From Lathyrus oleraceus (taxonomy: Eukaryota > Streptophyta > Magnoliopsida > Fabales > Fabaceae): 64,000 nt of DNA. Both the position numbers and the translations under genes were made by a program. The stretch covers positions 132,672,354-132,736,353 of the forward strand of contig NC_066579.1 of assembly GCF_024323335.1 (NCBI RefSeq). The letters are read 5' to 3'. This document shows positions 9,130-19,622 of this stretch, piece by piece. Position 1 is the stretch's first letter. Each line of letters begins with the position of its first letter. The notes beneath the pieces were generated by a model that was not told the origin of the DNA, made no database searches, and saw only the letters and a list, made by a program, of their open reading frames with translations.

Positions 9130-10753
9130 ATGACGACCCAACTCCAAGCTGATACTTCTTGCGAAACCTTTTGATCTCTCTTTCATAGGAATTTTTCATA
9201 GCATCCTTCTCTATTACGAGTTGATCTACAATGTCTTTCCAAATACCGGATGTAGGGAGATGATTAGGTGATGAACTGTTAGAGGAAAATAAATCATATT
9301 GTCCCTCGATCTCTTCACAGCATGTTGCTCGAGAAATTATATCAAGTCGTCCTTTCCTTTTGGTTGCTTCTGCAATTCTACTTTCTCAAGGTGTGATGTG
9401 TGAAATTTTCCTTCCCAATCATCCCTCTCTTTATTCATCATATCCAAAGCCTCTTGCAACTCATCTATGCCTTTAGTAGTTAACGATTTGACCATTACTA
9501 AGGACATAAGTATTTCATAAGCGTATGACATCTTGAATTATTTTGCTCTCTTCTTCACCCAACCAGTGTAAGGCTCTAAAGTTATTCAATCCTTCAATCC
9601 AAGCTCACTTTTTCCTTTCATATGAACATTGTGCCATGCATGTATCATTCTAGCTTTCAACCCTTCAGTGTCTTTCCCTTCTTGGAAAAATAATCCTTTT
9701 AACAAAGTGTTATTAGGTTTGTCCTTCATAACGAACCCGAGTTGACGTATTGCCAAAGCTGGATTGTAGTTGATTCCTCATTGTGTACCAAGAAAAGGCA
9801 CATTAGAGAACTCCCCACAACTATCACTAATATCGACGTCATCATAAATAGAAGAATACCAAGCTATGTCATCATTGGTGAGGGAAATAAGTCTTTGGGA
9901 CCACCTTAAACAATCCTTGTTTTCTTTGAAGATAGGAGACTGTTGCAAGTGAGAAATAAACCATTTGTACACTAAAGGCGCACAACAGGCAATAGTTCCA
10001 CCCCCTTTAGAAGTCCTATGATGAATGTAGAAATAGCTGTCACCGAGCAATGTTGGAATCATATTCCTAATCAAGAAGATCCTCATAGCATAACATCAAC
10101 AAAATTGTCAATGTTGGGAAACAAGACCAAATTGTAGATGAGTAAGGCTAGAATATTTTCAAAGGCTACCATGATACCAGCATTAGCAAAAGAAAAGGAT
10201 TTCACAATCAAAAATTTCAAAGTCAACCCTCTGATACCTCCTTTGACAGTGAGATTGGCATCTATGTCAGACTTCCTCAGATGAATAGCTTCAGCAATAA
10301 CTGGAGACTCAAGAATTCCTTCCACCCCTTTAAAAGGAACTCCGTCAGAAACTGGCATACCAAAAAGATAAGCATATTCCTTCATGGTGGGCAACAACTG
10401 ATAATCGGGGAAAGTGAAACACTGGTAAATAGGATCATAGAATTGAACCAAAGTACAAACAATACCATCCTCAACATCAATAGATATAACAGATAAAATT
10501 CCCCAAAATGGTCTCTTAAACTCTTAGGATCATCCATAAAAGATGCTAGCTTCCTTAATTCCATAATATTGGGACGTTTGAAACTGTATTTTCGAGTATT
10601 TCTCCTTCCAATATCCTTGATCAAAATATCTACAATGTTTACAAAAAGAGTCACCAAGTTCCTTGAAAATTGAGAAAAAAAATTATGAATGCGATGAGTG
10701 CATGATGCAACAACCACAAACAATATCACACAAAGCACACAAACAAGGCCCAA
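9130..10753 (-). pseudogene. D Ogre ORF1 remnant (function unknown)
   Basis: A decayed frame upstream of gag. From right to left: RPNIMELRKLASFMDDP and DHFGE (about 10500-10580); VQFYDPIYQCFTFPDYQLLP, VPFKGVEGI and IDANLTVKGGIRGLT (10083-10451); then after a frame change IPTLLGDSYFYIHHRTSKGGG, CCAPLVYKWFISHL and NDDIAWYSSIYDD (9778-10086); then a C-terminal helix 9337-9531 rich in Glu and Lys (LQEALDMMNKERDDWEGKF). This is the extra ORF1 typical of Ogre. The FYDP..CFTFPDYQL..T..EY segment resembles the plant mobile domain; that resemblance is from memory. At least two frameshifts and several stops make it non-functional. Its role in the element's cycle is not known. Confidence 0.8.
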
Positions 10754-11335
10754 AGGTTCGGAGTCACGAGCATGAAGCTAAGGGTAAGAACCAACCCACA
10801 ATGTATGTACAAAGGGTATAATCACCTGTAGAACAAGGTTCTAAAAAGTTCCTAGAGTCATGATTCCATCTTTTGGATATTACCGGCTTAAATAACTACT
10901 CGTCAACCAATAATATTCTCAAGAGAAACTTGTCCGAGTGTAGCATCGCATAACAACTAATTCAAGTATACACCTGAATAGCCACTGCACTATGTCCTAA
11001 AAGGCCAAGACAGGTTAAGGGTTCAAATGTCCTCAGCTTCCCGGGCTCCCAGGTCGGAAAAATTAATGTCAACTATGACTACTCATGTGACATCAGTAAT
11101 CTCAAAGGGGCCTCCACTAAGCGAGGAATCTCAAGTCATATTATTAAGGATTAACTCCACGTAAGCCAAACATGACTATACCACCCTCCTATCATAAGAG
11201 CTCTCAAGTCCAGGTATAAGACTTATCTCATCACACATAGATCACCAAGCACTAAACAGAACAAATAATAACAAACAATAACAAATATAATATATGCACA
11301 AAAACAAAGATGGGCTTAACCCACTAGGGATTACT
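10754..11335 (-). other. D 5' leader
   Basis: About 580 bp without an ORF. It is related to the leader of C in order and wording (for example CTCATGTGACATCA, GGCCTCCACTAAGCG, AGTCCAGGTATAAGACT). Confidence 0.65.
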
Positions 11336-11352
11336 CCCCAGCAGAGTCGCCA
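11336..11352 (-). other. D primer binding site
   Basis: Minus strand reads TGGCGACTCTGCTGGGG, identical to the PBS of C. It is separated by six bases from the LTR end at 11359. Confidence 0.8.
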
Positions 11353-11358
11353 TTTTTC

Positions 11359-11552
11359 TGTAGCGGTAAATTTTTTGAGATTAGGCTATCAATTAACTTA
11401 ACTCGTAAAGCAAGATTCCCTACCGAGCTTTTATTATTTCCAAAGGAAAAAGGTAAAAGTACGAACAAAACCCAAAGAAGTTTTAAAACAAAAATAATAA
11501 AAAGAGATAAGGGTTCGGGGGTTAGTTATGCAAAGGGAAGGTATTAGCACCC
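11359..11552 (-). repeat. D 5' LTR, 3'-terminal fragment (194 bp)
   Basis: Ends (element sense) in ACCGCTACA at 11359. It contains the block conserved in all LTRs here (11511-11552) and is cut right after TTAGCACCC by fragment X. The remainder of this LTR should be far to the right, beyond the window. Confidence 0.78.
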
Positions 11553-11914
11553 TGTAGCGGTAAATTCATGATCATCAAGCTATGGATAAGCTAGACATCA
11601 AATAACAAGAGTCGCCACCGCGCTTTTATTGTTTCCAAGGGAAAAGGGAAAAAGTACGAACAAAACCTAAAAGTAAGAAGTTTTCAAATCAAAACTAATA
11701 AAATGTCAGAGATTACAGGTAAGGGGGTTGGTTATACAAAGGGAAGGTGTTAGCACCCAAAGTGTCCTAGGTACTCCTAGGGAGCCCTTTTTTGTGTGCA
11801 TATGTATTTTGTACAAAGTGATATTTACAAACAAATAGAATGAGGGAGTGAGAAAAGAGTTCATTAATTATATTTTTGTGTTTGACAAGACCTTCAGACT
11901 TGTGCCTACGTACC
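11553..11914 (-). repeat. Fragment X: LTR 3' end of a further Ogre-like element
   Basis: A second LTR terminus (TGTAGCGGTAAATTC on the plus strand) inserted in the D LTR after CACCC (11548-11552, the expected left target duplication). It has the GAGTCGCCACCGCGC segment, the conserved block (11721-11758) and GGGAGCCC. It ends at GCCTACGTACC, where element E begins. Only 362 bp are visible; the rest would lie right of E. Alternative: an old deletion joining LTR fragments. Confidence 0.65.
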
Positions 11915-14826
11915 TGTAGCGGGGTATTCGTTACCATTAGAGATATTGACTAAATCCAAGGTACATCATCCAAGTCGAGTCTCCACCGCACTTCTATTTA
12001 TCCAAAGGAATGGTTAGAAAGCGAACAAAAACCTAAAAGTTTTATCGAATCAAAAACTAGTAAAAATGCCAGAGATCGGGGTAAGGGGGTTGGTTATGCA
12101 ATGGGAAGGTTTTAAGCACCCAAAACATCCTAGGTACTCTTAGGGAGCCCTTTTCACATTGGTTGTAAGGTTGGTATTCTTTGTGAAAATTTATTTGTGC
12201 AAACATGATTGAAGAGATGAGAAGAGAATATACAAGTTTATTTGCATTTTGTGTTTGGATGGATAAACCCATTGTCTACGTACCATCTTAAAAGATTAGG
12301 ATCAAAACCTCGTAGTTCGGGGTAAAAATCTCAAAGGTGAGTCGGTGAATTGATTGGTCTAAAAGCCTTAAGGTCTTTTGTTATCCAAGGGAGAAAACTC
12401 AACCTAAAACCACAAATCCACCATGTGAGGATAGCTTCAACATGCTAGTGAGGGGTTAACCCTATAATAAGCATGGAAGACTCATTGTCCATCACTAAGG
12501 ATATAGGTGAGTATTACATCTACCTCAAGGGTAACTCAAACCTAATAGCTAAAGGTTATGAAAAATTTAATTAAGAAAGTGGCCATTGAAACCACAAAAA
12601 GACATTTGAATGGGTTATATTTACCAATGAGAAGTATTTACAAAATATGGTCAAAGTGGACTAAAGATCCAATTCAAAATAAGTATTATGAAAAGAAAGT
12701 TTGAAAATCAAAAGCATAAGGCTTAGGTTTCTAATGTTGAAAACAAGTTTTAGATGTTTGCACAAAAGTTTTAGCTTGGGTTAGAGTGGAGAGAAGAAGA
12801 ATAATGGCTAAAATCCTAAACATACAAGAGGTGAGGGATAAGAAGTAAAACCACAAATGGAGTTCCTCTCTTGAGATCATATTGATGATCCAAGTAGCTC
12901 CCATCCTTTGGAATAAGCAAGATAAACAAATACTCAAGCAAGCAAACACACAATCACAACAAGCTCCTAGGAATCTTCTAATGGCTCTTAGATCTCTCTC
13001 TCTTAGAAGCTCATGGCAATGGTTCCTCAATTTGGCTCCATGTTGGAATCCCTAGCACAAGAACACACACATTAAAAAGTTCCATAATGCAATCAAAGAA
13101 TGGACAAGAGGGAGTTTAGAATTTAATCCTTTCAAAGTTCATCTTCAAGTTTTAAGCATTCTAAAGGCATGAGGCCTAGTTGCTCTTCAGACTCCATTAG
13201 CTTGGGAAAGGTTCTAAAGTCTAAGTCCATTTGTCCATTTTTTTGCATTTGGTCCACAACAAACAACAAAACACAAGCACAAGAGTATATACAAAATTAA
13301 GTGCTCAACTGAGCAAAAGGCAAATTGCATTAACATAAACATGTGCTCCAATGAGCAAAGGGAAAAGCAAATGAATAATATGTACAAGAATAATAAATTG
13401 CATAAATGTAAAGTGCCAAAAGTAAATGTTAATTGTTAATAGTTAATGTTAGTAGTTAGTGTGCATAAGGCAAATTTAGCGCTATGTTAAGCAATCGTAA
13501 TTGAACTTATGTAGAAGTTACAACTATCTGAGGCCGGTCAATAATAATGTAGGCAACAACACAAGTTAGAAGTCTTGATTAGTGAACCAAGTTCCAACAA
13601 CTTGCCATGCCAAAAAAAAGGAATTGATCTTGTATTGGTTTAAGTCTTTTGCATGATTTAGCAAGGAACTTATCCTTAATACAAAGCCATTCACTAGATC
13701 ATTTGATCAAGATGAATTAGATTTGGATTGAGGAAGATTAAACTTTCATAATCAATACTAACTTATCAACCTTTAACTCATTGATCAAAAGGAAAAGAAA
13801 GAAGAAGAAGGAGATAAATAATGGAAATGGAAATAAGAGAATAAAGAGCACTAAATGAAATAGAATGTACCAATCAACAAGTGTTGACCAATGACATTGA
13901 GGATCATGGTCAAACAATCAAAAACAGAAGTGAGATGAAGATTGGAAGTCAAGAAATGAACAAAATATTTTTAGGCATTTTTAATATTTAAAATAGACTT
14001 GAATTAAAATATTAAAGAAAGGTCAAACTTCAAAATCACTTCAAATCAACTTTGAAAAGTCCAAGTGATTTATCCTAAGTTCAACAAGGTCAAACAAAGT
14101 TTGACAAAAAAATTTAGCATTTTTAAAAGTCAGAAACTATTTTTAATCAATTAAAAATGAATAAAAATAACCTAATTGAACTAAAATCTCAAATAAATCT
14201 CAAATCAATTAATAAATTGATGAGAATATTTTTCATAGATCCATCATCATTCAAATAGGTTGAGAAAATATTTTTGTATTTTTTGAATATCAAAAACTAT
14301 TTAAAATGAATTAAAAATAACCAGAAAAGAGAAAATTCACAAAAAATATCAAATGATGAAATAAAAAATATTTAAAATCAATTTTAGAAACTAGAATTAA
14401 AAAGAGAAATAATGCAATTGGTCCCATATTTTTTGGATAAAAAATGAAAGAGTTATGGATTTTTGAAATAAAATGGAATTAAAGAAAATAAAATGGAAAA
14501 TAAGAAAATCAGAAAAAGGAGAGGCGTCTGATCAAGCCTCATTAATTGTCGTGGCTGATCAAACGCTCCACATGTGCGCGCTTACCATGTACATGAGTCA
14601 AGCGCGTGGTACCGTGCATTATTGAAAGTCATAAGAACGAAGGGCTATGATTAGATATGGGAAACGCATCCAATGGTCCAGATTTGATCTGGCAAAGAGA
14701 CGGTGGTGTACACCACCGTCTTCTCCGGCGAGGTTGCATTTTCCGGTGAGAGTTGCAGAGGTAAAAAACTTAATGAAAACGAGCGATCCTCGTATCATTG
14801 GAAAGCTGGGGTGATGTACATCACCC
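11915..14826 (-). repeat. E 3' LTR, left part (R/U5 side)
   Basis: Begins on the plus strand TGTAGCGGGGTATTC. It contains the conserved block (12081-12121) and a diverged paired-hairpin module at 12274-12320 (CTACG, ATCTT-AA-AAGAT, ATCA, CGTAG). About 12300-14500 is AT-rich, with no ORF I trust. It ends at ..ATGTACATCACCC, and the LTR continues at 54303 after element A. Confidence 0.8.
14822..14826. other. Target site duplication of A, left copy (CACCC)
   Basis: CACCC directly before the LTR terminus TGTCGC at 14827. The same five bases follow the right LTR at 54298-54302. Confidence 0.88.
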
Positions 14827-15131
14827 TGTCGCATCCGCGAAAAACAACTGGCGGAAAAAACAAACAAACAGAGCCGCCACCGTGCGTTATTTATCCCAAA
14901 GGAGGGAAAGGAAACGCTCGAAGTAAACCTGGAAAGGGAATGGTCTTACGACCGGAGATTGCAAGGATCGGGAGTCGGTTACGCAAGGGGAAGGTATTAG
15001 CACCCCTCACGTACGTCGTACTCGACGGGATCCACGCTCAAAAGAATAGAATAAGGTTGCTGAATAACTGCTCAAAAAGAATGCACACACTGGAATACAA
15101 CACAGGTGAAAGACGGAGGAAGGTAACTCGA

Positions 15132-15847
15132 CAGGATGTCGCATCCTGGTCCTACGTAGTTTGTCAGAAACAAACATCAGAGTCAACGTAGTTTGGGGAA
15201 ATAGGAAACGGGCTCGCTAGGATATCGCATCCTATGCCTACGTATCTCATATGGAATGAGAATCAGAGCTACCGTAGTTCGGCTAACGCACGCCGAAACA
15301 AAACACACGCAAAGACGCTGAGACGTCAAAAGAAACTCGCAAATGGAAACAGACTGCCAATGGCTGGTCTTACGTCCGACTCCAAACAACAAACACAAAC
15401 AAGGAAACCGAATGCCAATCGCTGGGCTTACATCAGACTCCAAGCACACAAACACCCACAGGAAACCGACTGCCAATCGCTGGACTTACGTCAGACTCCA
15501 CACAAACAAACACCCAAACGGGAAACCGAATGCCAATCGCTGGACTTACATCAGACTCCACACCCACAACAAACAAACAAGGAAACCGACTGCCAATCGT
15601 TGGACTTACGTCAGACTCCAAGCACACAACAAACAAACAAGGAAACCGACTGCCAATCGCTGGACTTACGTCAGACTCCAAGCACACAACAAACAAACAA
15701 GGAAACCGAATGCCAATCGCTGGGCTTACATCAGACTCCAAACAAACAAACACACACCAAAAAAAGAAAAAGGGTGCCCGGAGAGATCTCGCACGATCTC
15801 CTGCCTACGTACCTCATCTGGTATGAGGATCAGGGCAACGTAGTTCC
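15132..15847 (-). other. Paired-hairpin modules, three copies in the A 3' LTR
   Basis: Copies 15132-15195, 15218-15284 and 15783-15847. Hairpin I stems are AGGATG/CATCCT, TAGGAT/ATCCTA and GAGATC/GATCTC, round TCG(C) loops. Hairpin II stems are TTTGT/ACAAA, CTCAT/ATGAG and CTCAT/ATGAG. The outer pairs CTACGT/ACGTAG (copies 1, 3) and CTACG/CGTAG (copy 2) close round hairpin II. The tandem array lies between copies 2 and 3. Confidence 0.72.
15346..15760. repeat. Tandem repeat in the A 3' LTR (7 x 56-60 bp)
   Basis: The unit starts GGAAACCGACTGCCAATCGC, then TGGACTTACGTCAGACTCCA, then a CA/ACAA-rich tail. Copies are 56-60 bp and the best two (15581-15700) are nearly identical. Units of 60 bp keep several frames open on both strands, giving false ORFs. 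B's LTR holds a two-copy relative at about 26878-26998. Confidence 0.9.
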
Positions 15848-18800
15848 CCTTAACAGGGGAGAAACTTTCTCCTAACCAGAGACCGGGGAATAACAACTAA
15901 AGGGAGACTGACTCGAGCCTAAAAGTTGTCATGCAATCCACAATGGTCCTAGGTTGAGGTATCTGAACATAATCTAACTCGCACAGGCAGCAAGTTGAAC
16001 AACAGATAAACAGCAAATAAGCAATCACAAGAGAGCAAGCACACACACTATATGCAAGCAAGTGGCTCATACAAGGCTAGGCTTTAGTCAAGGGGTCAAA
16101 TCAACCTCGACAAACAAGCCAACTGGAAAGGGGTGTTGTTTGCTCTTAACCCTAACATTGAGAGTTAGGGTGAAGCAGATGACATGGGAAATGAGGATCA
16201 GACCTCATAGCTCTTATCCCTGGCCTGGGAGAACTTTGATCAATGAAGGTGTGGGAGTCCAGAATGTGGGACTCTATTCCACATGACTGACACAACAAGA
16301 TTTTGGGTTTTTATTCAAAGTGCATCAACACATGGTGTGAGCAAGATGAAAGACACAACTGAATAGCAGGGGATGGATTGCACATCCCTTTTATCTGCCA
16401 ATGCCTCTTCACTTAGGAGGTCTTTATATGTACAAGGCACAAAGATAAACAAGCACAAACATTGCCTCTTAAGGAGGGCTTCAGACATGTGCCTGCTAAA
16501 GTAACATGACAGGTCTTCCAGACTACATGGAGATCAAGGAAGTTACCTAAGTGGTATGCCAACCACAAGCAAAGCAAAGTTCAAATGAACTTAAAGCAAC
16601 TTATGTACCTGTGTAAACAACTAAACAAATTAGTACAGTATTCAGACAAACAGACAACAGTCAACAACAAACAGACAATCCCAATGTACAACATATAAGC
16701 CATAAGGCAAACTCAAGTGAATTATCCTCAACCTACAAAACAACCAATTGTTAGCAATCAATAGCAAATATCAACATTCAAATGATGAAGCAACATCAAC
16801 CATGAAGATTAGGTGCTTGGTCCTGAAATTCAAAGCTCACATGTAAGTCCAAACCACTAGGTCAAAGCCTAGGGTCAAAGGTGAAGAAAAAATTCAAAAC
16901 AGGAGCTAATATTCAACACAATGCAACTTCAAACACATATTAACATGTCCTAAAAAGGACCAAGTCAAAATCATCAAGCAAGCCCATGTAATAAGCAAGG
17001 GAAGTCAAAGACAATTTCAAAGCATACATTTGGACATTGAGAATGAAAATTCCAAATCAAAACAGAAATGATTCAAATAATTCTGGAAAAATTCATGAGC
17101 ATTCAACACACCCAATACAATCATCATACAAAAAATCAGAAGCATCCAAGGTCATTTGATATGGAAATTAAATTGCACAAGTTGAACAATCAAATGTATG
17201 ACACAAATTGTCACACCATGCAAACATGTGTGTAAAACAGAAATGGTAAATGAGAAAATGCACAATCAAGCCTCAAGCATCCATCAACATGTCAAGAATA
17301 ATCATACAAAATTTCAATGCATTTGGATCAATATCAAACATTTCACAATAGAAAGAGCAAGGCAAGGTTACAAATGCACATATGATCAAATAGTCTAACA
17401 CAAATCAAAAACCAGCCATGCACAACTTTAGAATCCATCATCAAAAAATATTAGACAAACAGAGGATCATGCTACAAAAAATTTGGAATTATTTGAGTCA
17501 TTTTTCAATTTATTATGCATTTTTGAAGTTGGAAGAAAAATGTGAAATGAAAATGAAGCATAGCATGGAAGTAATGGAGGGAAAGCATAAAATATGAATG
17601 AATTTGAAATAATTGAAGCACGCTGGGATCGAACACGGTACGAATTTGAAAATGAGCGCGCCAGGCAATGAAACGCTGCCGTTTCACACGCAAACCCTAG
17701 CCAATACAGAGTGGACGCTAAACCGTCACAAAACGGACGCTACATCGTCTTTTCCACGAAGACGATGATGAACAGTAACATGTTCAAGAAATTTTTCTAG
17801 AATTCCAAAAATCATACATCATTCAAATCCTCATGACATGTAGGTTATAGATCAAGCATTGATTCATGTTAATTAATCACCAATCGTGCAAATCGAAGCA
17901 AAAAAGTTTGACATTCAAAACTTCAATCAAGCATATCTTTCTCAATAGTACATCATTTTCAATTCTACAAGCATCAGTGAACTCAACATGGAAAGATCTA
18001 CATGATCATGCTAATGAATTGAGGAATTAAGAGATTCGAAAACTGAACCTCTTGAAGAGCAGTTCTTGAAAGCGCACGATCCAAGGCTTGGCAGTGATCC
18101 AAATCAACTCTAGAACACTTGTAATGATGATTGATGAAGAATTTGAAGCTTGGAAACGTGTAGATCTAGCTCACCAAACAACTTCCATTCTTGAGTTCTT
18201 GAGCTTCAACTGCTTGATTATGCTCGAATTCTTCAAACAAACACTGGATTCACACTCTATCCAACTCACTGATCATGAATCTTCAACAAAAACAAGATGT
18301 TATGTTGAAGAAATTTGAATTTTGATTAGAAGATAATTTTGGAGGGAGAGAGAATTTTGAGATCTAGATCTAGAATTCTCTCCAATTCTGTTATGATTAT
18401 CATTATTTATGCTTCACTAATCCACTCTTAATCCAAATTAACCATGTTTTAGTTGAAATTAATCAAGATAAGGTGCATGGCAAAAAATGACAAATTGGAG
18501 GGTGTGTGAAGCATGCACACGTGAACAGTAACCATTACCAGCTCAAATGCACTTAAAATCATTTTCTTAACACATTGGCAATGATAAAAAGTTCATGTAA
18601 TGCACCATTTTTAAATTTTGCAATTTCCCTCCAAAATGAGCATGGATATGCAAATGATCATGTGATGAAATTTTATGCAATGTGATGATTGATTTGGAAA
18701 CTTCATGACATAAGAAGCATTTTGCAAAAAGAACCACCAAATTTGGAATTATGAATCAAAAGTTATGCCCATTTGAAGTTTCAAGCACACTTTGCCATGA

Positions 18801-19622
18801 TTTGATCATATCTCCTCAACCATTCATCATAAATTAATGATCTTGGACTTTTTGGAAATGGGAGAGAAAGATCTTCAACTTTCATGTTGGACAAAATTTC
18901 ATTTGAAGCTTCTTTGATGATGTAAGATCAAGTTGAATTTGAACCAAAAACTTTCCATTTTTGGAAACTTCCAATTACAGGTCATTTTCCATTTTTGGAA
19001 AGTTTTGATCTGACCTCAAATTCTTCAAGATAAACATTTGACATGATGAATAAGCTTCTTTTGGACATGAATGAGATGTTGAAAACCCCTTTCTCCACCT
19101 CCTAGCCCTCAATTGACTTTCTGTTGACTTTTTAGTTGACAGATGACTTGGAAATGCTTTGATCAGCTTGAGCCTCAAACACTTGAGGAATTGGCTCCAA
19201 AAGGAACCCCTAGCCCTTGTAAGCTCCACATAATAATCATATGATCTCCATCCAAGAAATAAACCCCATCTCCTTGAGAAACCCTGACTGGTAGAATGCA
19301 ACTGATTAGGGTTGACCAGAGGTCAAAACCCTAATCCCAAAGAATCTGAGCATGAACAATGAGCCCCTTGAGTATGACATAACCATGATGATGATGATGA
19401 TGATGTACCCTTGCCAATAAGACAATGCTCAAATTCCTTGAAGGACCACCCTAATTGAAGCACAAGCCCTCAGATGGCTAGTGATCAATCCATGAGACCC
19501 TCAGGCATGAATCTTTTAACCTCTCTATCTTCTGAAACATGCAAATACCTAATGCCCTAAAAAATGAAATGCAATATGCTAAGCTAGTCCCAAGAGAGGA
19601 GGGCAAATTTTGAGGTGTTACA

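Larger units (their letters stand above)
7391..11552 (-). mobile_element. Element D: Ogre element with ORF1, 5' part, decayed
   Basis: The oldest element visible. Reading leftwards from 11552 it has 194 bp of 5' LTR end, PBS, leader, ORF1 and gag, cut at 7390 by element C. The rest of D should resume left of C, outside the window. Its LTR is cut at 11553 by fragment X. Frameshifts and stops are scattered through both ORF1 and gag. ORF1 marks it as Ogre proper. Confidence 0.85.
14827..19622 (-). repeat. A 3' LTR (4796 bp)
   Basis: Plus-strand ends TGTCGCATCC...GGTGTTACA. It matches 49473-54297 throughout. Contents from left: conserved block 14965-15006, three paired-hairpin modules, seven copies of a 56-60 bp tandem repeat (15346-15760), then a long AT-rich non-coding stretch. 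A GAT microsatellite lies at about 19386-19411. No credible gene. Confidence 0.92.

Noticed and set aside
15234..15875. 213-codon and overlapping ORFs on both strands in the A LTRs (also 49867-50508)
   Set aside because: They come from the 60-bp tandem unit, which keeps frames open. No domain and no start context; the same in both LTRs.
17198..18318. Short plus-strand ORFs in AT-rich LTR sequence
   Set aside because: Present in both LTRs, no recognisable domain, no sign of selection visible.
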